A DNA stretch of 64,000 nucleotides from Lampris incognitus (lineage: Eukaryota > Chordata > Actinopteri > Lampriformes > Lampridae): the NCBI RefSeq assembly GCF_029633865.1, contig NC_079230.1, forward strand, positions 29,018,009 to 29,082,008. Reading direction: 5' to 3'. The translations under genes and the position numbers were made by a program. Positions 34,401 through 46,701 of the stretch are shown here, one piece after another (the stretch's first letter is position 1; every line of letters starts with the position of its first letter). The notes under the pieces are model-generated. The model did no database searches. It was not told the origin of the DNA and saw only the letters and a list, made by a program, of their open reading frames with translations.

Positions 34401-34564
34401 CAGGGGAGAGCGCGAACGCAGTCCCCCACTACCAGAAATTATGCAGTCGAGATTCCCACGTTTGGGGAATTCGCACAGGTCAGCACAACCGGAGTGCAAT
34501 GGTCAAACCTCGCCGTGGGTGAACCACCTTCTTGATCATGGTGTCTCCCCTGCCAGGTAAGTAT
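34401..34564 (-). ncRNA. U1 snRNA, unit 15
   Basis: C58U, same as unit 11. Confidence 0.95.
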
Positions 34565-34692
34565 GAACCCCAGCCATCGCACAGAGGACCTGATTCTGAC
34601 ACACATCTATCTGTATGACGGTGCCACGGCATCAAGTAAAGCGACTGCTTTGTCCTCACAGAAATCAAGGTTTGTTTCTTTTAACATGTAAA

Positions 34693-34831
34693 CGGGGGAG
34701 AGCGCGAACGCAGTCCCCCACTACCGGAAATGATGCAGTCCAGAGTCTATAACATTTGGGGAATTGACCTTTCGCAAAGTCAGTTACCGTTGCTATGACC
34801 GTCAAGCCTTTCAGAACTATCCAGGAAGTAG
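34693..34831 (-). pseudogene. U1-like copy, unit 15
   Basis: Same sequence as unit 1. Confidence 0.83.
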
Positions 34832-36774
34832 CCGGAAAACACCAAAACATGAAGGAAGAAATCAGCGCATTGTGTGGTTAAAAGTAACAGTAGTAATACA
34901 TTAGCTATCAATAATAGCTAGTAGCAAGCTTAGCTTGGAGCAGACAGGTATTTTTGTTGATTTTGGATGGATTAAGCTGGCCATGGGGTCTGCTATACTG
35001 TGACATCTATTGACGACATTGCGCTTCTTGCGTTCTGGGTTTCGGGAAGGGAAAGAAAATGACACCCCCTCCAAACTTTTCACATATCTAGTATCCGATC
35101 TGCAGATCCCATAGGCACACCGTTTCAGCATTTTGTTGTGTGTTTGCAAAGCTTGACGGACCGTTGCTAAGGTCGGATTGGACAAGCACCGTTCTGGGGA
35201 GGTACTTTGCGAAAGCTCAATTGAACTCGAGGCGTTCTAGAGGAGTGTAAAGTCTACCTCGACTGTACACAGTTACGGCTCCTGATCGGTCTAAAGTCTA
35301 CGGTGAGTGAACGCTCTTTACTAATCGGAAGCCGAAAGAGCCGATTGTAGCGTACCAGTCATAGGTCCCAGATGAGACGAGCATCAAAGCTTATCAAGAG
35401 GAAGAAGAGTGGTTTTCAAAGTTTACGGCGATGTTTGTTCTTCGATGATTCGTTTGAAGGAAAAGTGTTAGCTATAGCTATTAGCGATTTTCCATAGGAA
35501 CAACTACACGAACTCACAGGCTGGCGCGAATTACAAGTGGAACTACCCCGTAGTCGCCCTGTCGAGAGTCGTGTTTCCATAGCGACGTAGGAACCGCCGG
35601 GATCATGAGTTGACGTCAGCATTTTGCGACAGCTTTCACCGCGACGTAATTATCCCATCCAGGTGGCGGGAAATGTCGAGGTAAATCGTCTCGTTTCTCC
35701 TGGAGGACTCGAGCCCCCGCTGAACCTCGTCGGTGGCGTAGTCAGCCAACAAAGCCTGTACCTCCTCGTCTGTCCGTTTCTCGGCTGATTTCTCCATTTC
35801 GCTTGATCGAAATTAAGTTTGCTACCACACAGCTTGGTTGCTGGCTTATACAATTGCGCTTGTTGAACACCGAAGTAGAAGGCTGGTTGCTTCCGACGTT
35901 CAACCAATCGGCGTCGAGCCCCTCCCAGCAGGTTTTCAGGGCCGCTCAGAAGTACCGACCCCAGAGCAGGGACTAGAGACGCTCCCTTAAAAGTCCCAGT
36001 AAGAGTTCCGGTCAGGGGTAGTTCCTCTAGTGGAAACACCAGCAAAGCTGCCGGCCCCCTAAAAGGTTCGGGTAGTTCCGCTGGTGGAAAATGGCCTTAT
36101 GAGTTGTGTTGACAGGTTGCTTCACAAGGGGCGTCACTCCAGATACTGAAAGCAAAGGTTCACCTACTTTTGCCACTCACAGATGTGAAATATTGGATCA
36201 TTTTGCTCAATAAATGAATGAGCAAGTATCATATTTTTGTCTCATTTGTTTAATTGGGTTTTCTTCATCTACTTTTAGGACTCGTCGCCGGACCGAATCC
36301 CCGTGTTACCCCCGCCTTGATTGGTGTCGCTAAAGCCACAATTGGCCGTGTGTGCGGGTGTGAAGCCGGATGTGAGTATGTGTCGAGGTGGCTGCAGTAG
36401 CGCCTCCTCTGATCGGTCGGGGCGCCTGTTCGGGGGAGAGGGAGAACTGGAGGAATAGCGTGATCCTGCCACGCGCTACGTCGCCCTGGCGAAACGCCTC
36501 ACTGTCAGGGGAACGAAGCGGCTGGCGACTCCACATGCGTCGGAGGAGGCATGTGGTAGTCTGCAGCCCTCCCCGCAATGGCAGAGGGGATGGAGCAGAA
36601 ACCGGGAGGGATCGGAAGAGTGGGGTAATTGGTCCCATATAATTGGGGAGACAAAGAGGAACGAAACCCCGATGATGAATTAAGGGACGCAAGATTATTA
36701 ACACGCCGAATGTCGTAAAGTTTGTGTTTTCCTGCCTTAACGGGAACCATATTGTTTTTCTTTTGACATTTAAT

Positions 36775-36938
36775 CAGGGGAGAGCGCGAACGCAGTCCCC
36801 CACTACCAGAAATTATGCAGTCGAGATTCCCACGTTTGGGGAATTCGCACAGGTCAGCACAACCGGAGTGCAATGGTCAAGCCTCGCCGTGGGTGAACCA
36901 CCTTCTTGATCATGGTGTCTCCCCTGCCAGGTAAGTAT
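36775..36938 (-). ncRNA. U1 snRNA, unit 16
   Basis: Consensus RNA. Confidence 0.96.
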
Positions 36939-37066
36939 GAACCCCAGCCATCGCACAGAGGAGCTGATTCTGACACACATCTATCTGTATGACGGTGCCA
37001 CGGCATCAAGTAAAGCGACTGCTTTGTCCTCACAGAAATCAAGGTTTGTTTCTTTTAACATGTAAA

Positions 37067-37205
37067 CGGGGGAGAGCGCGAACGCAGTCCCCCACTACCG
37101 GAAATGATGCAGTCCAGAGTCTATAACATTTGGGGAATTGACCTTTCGCAAAGTCAGTTACCGTTGCTATGACCGTCAAGCCTTTCAGAACTATCCAGGA
37201 AGTAG
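37067..37205 (-). pseudogene. U1-like copy, unit 16
   Basis: Same sequence as unit 1. Confidence 0.83.
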
Positions 37206-39148
37206 CCGGAAAACACCAAAACATGAAGGAAGAAATCAGCGCATTGTGTGGTTAAAAGTAACAGTAGTAATACATTAGCTATCAATAATAGCTAGTAGCA
37301 AGCTTAGCTTGGAGCAGACAGGTATTTTTGTTGATTTTGGATGGATTAAGCTGGCCATGGGGTCTGCTATACTGTGACATCTATTGACGACATTGCGCTT
37401 CTTGCGTTCTGGGTTTCGGGAAGGGAAAGAAAATGACACCCCCTCCAAACTTTTCACATATCTAGTATCCGATCTGCAGATCCCATAGGCACACCGTTTC
37501 AGCATTTTGTTGTGTGTTTGCAAAGCTTGACGGACCGTTGCTAAGGTCGGATTGGACAAGCACCGTTCTGGGGAGGTACTTTGCGAAAGCTCAATTGAAC
37601 TCGAGGCGTTCTAGAGGAGTGTAAAGTCTACCTCGACTGTACACAGTTACGGCTCCTGATCGGTCTAAAGTCTACGGTGAGTGAACGCTCTTTACTAATC
37701 GGAAGCCGAAAGAGCCGATTGTAGCGTACCAGTCATAGGTCCCAGATGAGACGAGCATCAAAGCTTATCAAGAGGAAGAAGAGTGGTTTTCAAAGTTTAC
37801 GGCGATGTTTGTTCTTCGATGATTCGTTTGAAGGAAAAGTGTTAGCTATAGCTATTAGCGATTTTCCATAGGAACAACTACACGAACTCACAGGCTGGCG
37901 CGAATTACAAGTGGAACTACCCCGTAGTCGCCCTGTCGAGAGTCGTGTTTCCATAGCGACGTAGGAGCCGCCGGGATCATGAGTTGACGTCAACATTTTG
38001 CGACAGCTTTCACCGCGACGTAATTATCCCATCCAGGTGGCGGGAAATGTCGAGGTAAATCGTCTCGTTTCTCCTGGAGGACTCGAGCCCCCGCTGAACC
38101 TCGTCGGTGGCGTAGTCAGCCAACAAAGCCTGCACCTCCTCGTCTGTCCGTTTCTCGGCTGATTTCTCCATTTCGCTTGATCGAAATTAAGTTTGCTACC
38201 ACACAGCTTGGTTGCTGGCTTATACAATTGCGCTTGTTGAACACCGAAGTAGAAGGCTGGTTGCTTCCGACGTTCAACCAATCGGCGTCGAGCCCCTCCC
38301 AGCAGGTTTTCAGGGCCGCTCAGAAGTACCGACCCCAGAGCAGGGACTAGAGACGCTCCCTTAAAAGTCCCAGTAAGAGTTCCGGTCAGGGGTAGTTCCT
38401 CTAGTGGAAACACCAGCAAAGCTGCCGGCCCCCTAAAAGGTTCGGGTAGTTCCGCTGGTGGAAAATGGCCTTATGAGTTGTGTTGACAGGTTGCTTCACA
38501 AGGGGCGTCACTCCAGATACTGAAAGCAAAGGTTCACCTACTTTTGCCACTCACAGATGTGAAATATTGGATCATTTTGCTCAATAAATGAATGAGCAAG
38601 TATCATATTTTTGTCTCATTTGTTTAATTGGGTTTTCTTCATCTACTTTTAGGACTCGTCGCCGGACCGAATCCCCGTGTTACCCCCGCCTTGATTGGTG
38701 TCGCTAAAGCCACAATTGGCCGTGTGTGCGGGTGTGAAGCCGGATGTGAGTATGTGTCGAGGTGGCTGCAGTAGCGCCTCCTCTGATCGGTCGGGGCGCC
38801 TGTTCGGGGGAGAGGGAGAACTGGAGGAATAGCGTGATCCTGCCACGCGCTACGTCGCCCTGGCGAAACGCCTCACTGTCAGGGGAACGAAGCGGCTGGC
38901 GACTCCACATGCGTCGGAGGAGGCATGTGGTAGTCTGCAGCCCTCCCCGCAATGGCAGAGGGGATGGAGCAGAAACCGGGAGGGATCGGAAGAGTGGGGT
39001 AATTGGTCCCATATAATTGGGGAGACAAAGAGGAACGAAACCCCGATGATGAATTAATGGACGCAAGATTATTAACACGCCGAATGTCGTAAAGTTTGTG
39101 TTTTCCTGCCTTAACGGGAACCATATTGTTTTTCTTTTGACATTTAAT

Positions 39149-39312
39149 CAGGGGAGAGCGCGAACGCAGTCCCCCACTACCAGAAATTATGCAGTCGAGA
39201 TTCCCACGTTTGGGGAATTCGCACAGGTCAGCACAACCGGAGTGCAATGGTCAAGCCTCCCCGTGGGTGAACCACCTTCTTGATCATGGTGTCTCCCCTG
39301 CCAGGTAAGTAT
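39149..39312 (-). ncRNA. U1 snRNA, unit 17
   Basis: One private change, C53G. Confidence 0.95.
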
Positions 39313-39440
39313 GAACCCCAGCCATCGCACAGAGGAGCTGATTCTGACACACATCTATCTGTATGACGGTGCCACGGCATCAAGTAAAGCGACTGCTTTG
39401 TCCTCACAGAAATCAAGGTTTGTTTCTTTTAACATGTAAA

Positions 39441-39579
39441 CGGGGGAGAGCGCGAACGCAGTCCCCCACTACCGGAAATGATGCAGTCCAGAGTCTATAA
39501 CATTTGGGGAATTGACCTTTCGCAAAGTCAGTTACCGTTGCTATGACCGTCAAGCATTTCAGAACTATCCAGGAAGTAG
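39441..39579 (-). pseudogene. U1-like copy, unit 17
   Basis: One private change: + strand GTCAAGCATTTC instead of GTCAAGCCTTTC. Confidence 0.83.
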
Positions 39580-41522
39580 CCGGAAAACACCAAAACATGA
39601 AGGAAGAAATCATCGCATTGTGTGGTTAAAAGTAACAGTAGTAATACATTAGCTATCAATAATAGCTAGTAGCAAGCTTAGCTTGGAGCAGACAGGTATT
39701 TTTGTTGATTTTGGATGGATTAAGCTGGCCATGGGGTCTGCTATACTGTGACATCTATTGACGACATTGCGCTTCTTGCGTTCTGGGTTTCGGGAAGGGA
39801 AAGAAAATGACACCCCCTCCAAACTTTTCACATATCTAGTATCCGATCTGCAGATCCCATAGGCACACCGTTTCAGCATTTTGTTGTGTGTTTGCAAAGC
39901 TTGACGGACCGTTGCTAAGGTCGGATTGGACAAGCACCGTTCTGGGGAGGTACTTTGCGAAAGCTCAATTGAACTCGAGGCGTTCTAGAGGAGTGTAAAG
40001 TCTACCTCGACTGTACACAGTTACGGCTCCTGATCGGTCTAAAGTCTACGGTGAGTGAACGCTCTAGACTAATCGGAAGCCGAAAGAGCCGATTGTAGCG
40101 TACCAGTCATAGGTCCCAGATGAGACGAGCATCAAAGCTTATCAAGAGGAAGAAGAGTGGTTTTCAAAGTTTACGGCGATGTTTGTTCTTCGATGATTCG
40201 TTTGAAGGAAAAGTGTTAGCTATAGCTATTAGCGATTTTCCATAGGAACAACTACACGAACTCACAGGCTGGCGCGAATTACAAGTGGAACTACCCCGTA
40301 GTCGCCCTGTCGAGAGTCGTGTTTCCATAGCGACGTAGGAGCCGCCGGGATCATGAGTTGACGTCAACATTTTGCGACAGCTTTCACCGCGACGTAATTA
40401 TCCCATCCAGGTGGCGGGAAATGTCGAGGTAAATCGTCTCGTTTCTCCTGGAGGACTCGAGCCCCCGCTGAACCTCGTCGGTGGCGTAGTCAGCCAACAA
40501 AGCCTGCACCTCCTCGTCTGTCCGTTTCTCGGCTGATTTCTCCATTTCGCTTGATCGAAATTAAGTTTGCTACCACACAGCTTGGTTGCTGGCTTATACA
40601 ATTGCGCTTGTTGAACACCGAAGTAGAAGGCTGGTTGCTTCCGACGTTCAACCAATCGGCGTCGAGCCCCTCCCAGCAGGTTTTCAGGGCCGCTCAGAAG
40701 TACCGACCCCAGAGCAGGGACTAGAGACGCTCCCTTAAAAGTCCCAGTAAGAGTTCCGGTCAGGGGTAGTTCCTCTAGTGGAAACACCAGCAAAGCTGCC
40801 GGCCCCCTAAAAGGTTCGGGTAGTTCCGCTGGTGGAAAATGGCCTTATGAGTTGTGTTGACAGGTTGCTTCACAAGGGGCGTCACTCCAGATACTGAAAG
40901 CAAAGGTTCACCTACTTTTGCCACTCACAGATGTGAAATATTGGATCATTTTGCTCAATAAATGAATGAGCAAGTATCATATTTTTGTCTCATTTGTTTA
41001 ATTGGGTTTTCTTCATCTACTTTTAGGACTCGTCGCCGGACCGAATCCCCGTGTTACCCCCGCCTTGATTGGTGTCGCTAAAGCCACAATTGGCCGTGTG
41101 TGCGGGTGTGAAGCCGGATGTGAGTATGTGTCGAGGTGGCTGCAGTAGCGCCTCCTCTGATCGGTCGGGGCGCCTGTTCGGGGGAGAGGGAGAACTGGAG
41201 GAATAGCGTGATCCTGCCACGCGCTACGTCGCCCTGGCGAAACGCCTCACTGTCAGGGGAACGAAGCGGCTGGCGACTCCACATGCGTCGGAGGAGGCAT
41301 GTGGTAGTCTGCAGCCCTCCCCGCAATGGCAGAGGGGATGGAGCAGAAACCGGGAGGGATCGGAAGAGTGGGGTAATTGGTCCCATATAATTGGGGAGAC
41401 AAAGAGGAACGAAACCCCGATGATGTATTAAGGAACGCAAGATTATTAACACGCCGAATGTCGTAAAGTTTGTGTTTTCCTGCCTTAACGGGAACCATAT
41501 TGTTTTTCTTTTGACATTTAAT

Positions 41523-41686
41523 CAGGGGAGAGCGCGAACGCAGTCCCCCACTACCAGAAATTATGCAGTCGAGATTCCCACGTTTGGGGAATTCGCACAG
41601 GTCAGCACAACCGGAGTGCAATGGTCAAGCCTCGCCGTGGGTGAACCACCTTCTTGATCATGGTGTCTCCCCTGCCAGGTAAGTAT
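41523..41686 (-). ncRNA. U1 snRNA, unit 18
   Basis: Consensus RNA; promoter variant AGGATCTGA between PSE and start. Confidence 0.96.
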
Positions 41687-41814
41687 GAACCCCAGCCATC
41701 GCACAGAGGATCTGATTCTGACACACATCTATCTGTATGACGGTGCCACGGCATCAAGTAAAGCGACTGCTTTGTCCTCACAGAAATCAAGGTTTGTTTC
41801 TTTTAACATGTAAA

Positions 41815-41953
41815 CGGGGGAGAGCGCGAACGCAGTCCCCCACTACCGGAAATGATGCAGTCCAGAGTCTATAACATTTGGGGAATTGACCTTTCGCAAA
41901 GTCAGTTACCGTTGCTATGACCGTCAAGCCTTTCAGAACTATCCAGGAAGTAG
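41815..41953 (-). pseudogene. U1-like copy, unit 18
   Basis: Same sequence as unit 1. Confidence 0.83.
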
Positions 41954-43896
41954 CCGGAAAACACCAAAACATGAAGGAAGAAATCAGCGCATTGTGTGGT
42001 TAAAAGTAACAGTAGTAATACATTAGCTATCAATAATAGCTAGTAGCAAGCTTAGCTTGGAGCAGACAGGTATTTTTGTTGATTTTGGATGGATTAAGCT
42101 GGCCATGGGGTCTGCTATACTGTGACATCTATTGACGACATTGCGCTTCTTGCGTTCTGGGTTTCGGGAAGGGAAAGAAAATGACACCCCCTCCAAACTT
42201 TTCACATATCTAGTATCCGATCTGCAGATCCCATAGGCACACCGTTTCAGCATTTTGTTGTGTGTTTGCAAAGCTTGACGGACCGTTGCTAAGGTCGGAT
42301 TGGACAAGCACCGTTCTGGGGAGGTACTTTGCGAAAGCTCAATTGAACTCGAGGCGTTCTAGAGGAGTGTAAAGTCTACCTCGACTGTACACAGTTACGG
42401 CTCCTGATCGGTCTAAAGTCTACGGTGAGTGAACGCTCTTTACTAATCGGAAGCCGAAAGAGCCGATTGTAGCGTACCAGTCATAGGTCCCAGATGAGAC
42501 GAGCATCAAAGCTTATCAAGAGGAAGAAGAGTGGTTTTCAAAGTTTACGGCGATGTTTGTTCTTCGATGATTCGTTTGAAGGAAAAGTGTTAGCTATAGC
42601 TATTAGCGATTTTCCATAGGAACAACTACACGAACTCACAGGCTGGCGCGAATTACAAGTGGAACTACCCCGTAGTCGCCCTGTCGAGAGTCGTGTTTCC
42701 ATAGCGACGTAGGAACCGCCGGGATCATGAGTTGACGTCAGCATTTTGCGACAGCTTTCACCGCGACGTAATTATCCCATCCAGGTGGCGGGAAATGTCG
42801 AGGTAAATCGTCTCGTTTCTCCTGGAGGACTCGAGCCCCCGCTGAACCTCGTCGGTGGCGTAGTCAGCCAACAAAGCCTGCACCTCCTCGTCTGTCCGTT
42901 TCTCGGCTGATTTCTCCATTTCGCTTGATCGAAATTAAGTTTGCTACCACACAGCTTGGTTGCTGGCTTATACAATTGCGCTTGTTGAACACCGAAGTAG
43001 AAGGCTGGTTGCTTCCGACGTTCAACCAATCGGCGTCGAGCCCCTCCCAGCAGGTTTTCAGGGCCGCTCAGAAGTACCGACCCCAGAGCAGGGACTAGAG
43101 ACGCTCCCTTAAAAGTCCCAGTAAGAGTTCCGGTCAGGGGTAGTTCCTCTAGTGGAAACACCAGCAAAGCTGCCGGCCCCCTAAAAGGTTCGGGTAGTTC
43201 CGCTGGTGGAAAATGGCCTTATGAGTTGTGTTGACAGGTTGCTTCACAAGGGGCGTCACTCCAGATACTGAAAGCAAAGGTTCACCTACTTTTGCCACTC
43301 ACAGATGTGAAATATTGGATCATTTTGCTCAATAAATGAATGAGCAAGTATCATATTTTTGTCTCATTTGTTTAATTGGGTTTTCTTCATCTACTTTTAG
43401 GACTCGTCGCCGGACCGAATCCCCGTGTTACCCCCGCCTTGATTGGTGTCGCTAAAGCCACAATTGGCCGTGTGTGCGGGTGTGAAGCCGGATGTGAGTA
43501 TGTGTCGAGGTGGCTGCAGTAGCGCCTCCTCTGATCGGTCGGGGCGCCTGTTCGGGGGAGAGGGAGAACTGGAGGAATAGCGTGATCCTGCCACGCGCTA
43601 CGTCGCCCTGGCGAAACGCCTCACTGTCAGGGGAACGAAGCGGCTGGCGACTCCACATGCGTCGGAGGAGGCATGTGGTAGTCTGCAGCCCTCCCCGCAA
43701 TGGCAGAGGGGATGGAGCAGAAACCGGGAGGGATCGGAAGAGTGGGGTAATTGGTCCCATATAATTGGGGAGACAAAGAGGAACGAAACCCCGATGATGA
43801 ATTAAGGGACGCAAGATTATTAACACGCCGAATGTCGTAAAGTTTGTGTTTTCCTGCCTTAACGGGAACCATATTGTTTTTCTTTTGACATTTAAT

Positions 43897-44060
43897 CAGG
43901 GGAGAGCGCGAACGCAGTCCCCCACTACCAGAAATTATGCAGTCGAGATTCCCACGTTTGGGGAATTCGCACAGGTCAGCACAACCGGAGTGCAATGGTC
44001 AAGCCTCGCCGTGGGTGAACCACCTTCTTGATCATGGTGTCTCCCCTGCCAGGTAAGTAT
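43897..44060 (-). ncRNA. U1 snRNA, unit 19
   Basis: Consensus RNA. Confidence 0.96.
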
Positions 44061-44188
44061 GAACCCCAGCCATCGCACAGAGGAGCTGATTCTGACACAC
44101 ATCTATCTGTATGACGGTGCCACGGCATCAAGTAAAGCGACTGCTTTGTCCTCACAGAAATCAAGGTTTGTTTCTTTTAACATGTAAA

Positions 44189-44327
44189 CGGGGGAGAGCG
44201 CGAACGCAGTCCCCCACTACCGGAAATGATGCAGTCCAGAGTCTATAACATTTGGGGAATTGACCTTTCGCAAAGTCAGTTACCGTTGCTATGACCGTCA
44301 AGCCTTTCAGAACTATCCAGGAAGTAG
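44189..44327 (-). pseudogene. U1-like copy, unit 19
   Basis: Same sequence as unit 1. Confidence 0.83.
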
Positions 44328-46270
44328 CCGGAAAACACCAAAACATGAAGGAAGAAATCAGCGCATTGTGTGGTTAAAAGTAACAGTAGTAATACATTAG
44401 CTATCAATAATAGCTAGTAGCAAGCTTAGCTTGGAGCAGACAGGTATTTTTGTTGATTTTGGATGGATTAAGCTGGCCATGGGGTCTGCTATACTGTGAC
44501 ATCTATTGACGACATTGCGCTTCTTGCGTTCTGGGTTTCGGGAAGGGAAAGAAAATGACACCCCCTCCAAACTTTTCACATATCTAGTATCCGATCTGCA
44601 GATCCCATAGGCACACCGTTTCAGCATTTTGTTGTGTGTTTGCAAAGCTTGACGGACCGTTGCTAAGGTCGGATTGGACAAGCACCGTTCTGGGGAGGTA
44701 CTTTGCGAAAGCTCAATTGAACTCGAGGCGTTCTAGAGGAGTGTAAAGTCTACCTCGACTGTACACAGTTACGGCTCCTGATCGGTCTAAAGTCTACGGT
44801 GAGTGAACGCTCTAGACTAATCGGAAGCCGAAAGAGCCGATTGTAGCGTACCAGTCATAGGTCCCAGATGAGACGAGCATCAAAGCTTATCAAGAGGAAG
44901 AAGAGTGGTTTTCAAAGTTTACGGCGATGTTTGTTCTTCGATGATTCGTTTGAAGGAAAAGTGTTAGCTATAGCTATTAGCGATTTTCCATAGGAACAAC
45001 TACACGAACTCACAGGCTGGCGCGAATTACAAGTGGAACTACCCCGTAGTCGCCCTGTCGAGAGTCGTGTTTCCATAGCGACGTAGGAGCCGCCGGGATC
45101 ATGAGTTGACGTCAACATTTTGCGACAGCTTTCACCGCGACGTAATTATCCCATCCAGGTGGCGGGAAATGTCGAGGTAAATCGTCTCGTTTCTCCTGGA
45201 GGACTCGAGCCCCCGCTGAACCTCGTCGGTGGCGTAGTCAGCCAACAAAGCCTGCACCTCCTCGTCTGTCCGTTTCTCGGCTGATTTCTCCATTTCGCTT
45301 GATCGAAATTAAGTTTGCTACCACACAGCTTGGTTGCTGGCTTATACAATTGCGCTTGTTGAACACCGAAGTAGAAGGCTGGTTGCTTCCGACGTTCAAC
45401 CAATCGGCGTCGAGCCCCTCCCAGCAGGTTTTCAGGGCCGCTCAGAAGTACCGACCCCAGAGCAGGGACTAGAGACGCTCCCTTAAAAGTCCCAGTAAGA
45501 GTTCCGGTCAGGGGTAGTTCCTCTAGTGGAAACACCAGCAAAGCTGCCGGCCCCCTAAAAGGTTCGGGTAGTTCCGCTGGTGGAAAATGGCCTTATGAGT
45601 TGTGTTGACAGGTTGCTTCACAAGGGGCGTCACTCCAGATACTGAAAGCAAAGGTTCACCTACTTTTGCCACTCACAGATGTGAAATATTGGATCATTTT
45701 GCTCAATAAATGAATGAGCAAGTATCATATTTTTGTCTCATTTGTTTAATTGGGTTTTCTTCATCTACTTTTAGGACTCGTCGCCGGACCGAATCCCCGT
45801 GTTACCCCCGCCTTGATTGGTGTCGCTAAAGCCACAATTGGCCGTGTGTGCGGGTGTGAAGCCGGATGTGAGTATGTGTCGAGGTGGCTGCAGTAGCGCC
45901 TCCTCTGATCGGTCGGGGCGCCTGTTCGGGGGAGAGGGAGAACTGGAGGAATAGCGTGATCCTGCCACGCGCTACGTCGCCCTGGCGAAACGCCTCACTG
46001 TCAGGGGAACGAAGCGGCTGGCGACTCCACATGCGTCGGAGGAGGCATGTGGTAGTCTGCAGCCCTCCCCGCAATGGCAGAGGGGATGGAGCAGAAACCG
46101 GGAGGGATCGGAAGAGTGGGGTAATTGGTCCCATATAATTGGGGAGACAAAGAGGAACGAAATCCCGATGATGAATTAAGGGACGCAAGATTATTAACAC
46201 GCCGAATGTCGTAAAGTTTGTGTTTTCCTGCCTTAACGGGAACCATATTGTTTTTCTTTTGACATTTAAT

Positions 46271-46434
46271 CAGGGGAGAGCGCGAACGCAGTCCCCCACT
46301 ACCAGAAATTATGCAGTCGAGACTACCACGTTTGGGGAATTCGCACAGGTCAGCACAACCGGAGTGCAATGGTCAAGCCTCGCCGTGGGTGAACCACCTT
46401 CTTGATCATGGTGTCTCCCCTGCCAGGTAAGTAT
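46271..46434 (-). ncRNA. U1 snRNA, unit 20
   Basis: A112G plus a private G110U, both in stem-loop 3. Confidence 0.95.
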
Positions 46435-46562
46435 GAACCCCAGCCATCGCACAGAGGAGCTGAGTCTGACACACATCTATCTGTATGACGGTGCCACGGC
46501 ATCAAGTAAAGCGACTGCTTTGTCCTCACAGAAATCAAGGTTTGTTTCTTTTAACATGTAAA

Positions 46563-46701
46563 CGGGGGAGAGCGCGAACGCAGTCCCCCACTACCGGAAA
46601 TGATGCAGTCCAGAGTCTATAACATTTGGGGAATTGACCTTTCGCAAAGCCAGTTACCGTTGCTATGACCGTCAAGCCTTTCAGAACTATCCAGGAAGTA
46701 G
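46563..46701 (-). pseudogene. U1-like copy, unit 20
   Basis: One private change: + strand CAAAGCCAG instead of CAAAGTCAG. Confidence 0.83.

Larger units (their letters stand above)
33221..35594. repeat. Array unit 15
   Basis: 2374 bp. Harbinger 33110-33722, Tc1 33743-33910, SINE 33912-34292. Carries every distinguishing base of unit 11, 9,496 bp (four units) further on. Confidence 0.95.
35595..37968. repeat. Array unit 16
   Basis: 2374 bp. Harbinger 35484-36096, Tc1 36117-36284, SINE 36286-36666. Shares GTACCTCC with unit 12 but not that unit's SINE changes, so the unit 11/15 copy tract ends inside this unit. Confidence 0.95.
37969..40342. repeat. Array unit 17
   Basis: 2374 bp. Harbinger 37858-38470, Tc1 38491-38658, SINE 38660-39040. 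Private changes: GAATTAATGG in the U1 flank, one base in U1, GTCAAGCATTTC in the U1-like copy, and ATCATCGCATT beyond it. Confidence 0.95.
40343..42716. repeat. Array unit 18
   Basis: 2374 bp. Harbinger 40232-40844, Tc1 40865-41032, SINE 41034-41414. Private GATGTATTAAGGAACG in the U1 flank and AGGATCTGA in the promoter; CTCTTTACT in the spacer. Confidence 0.95.
42717..45090. repeat. Array unit 19
   Basis: 2374 bp. Harbinger 42606-43218, Tc1 43239-43406, SINE 43408-43788. Consensus for the right-hand part of the array. Confidence 0.95.
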
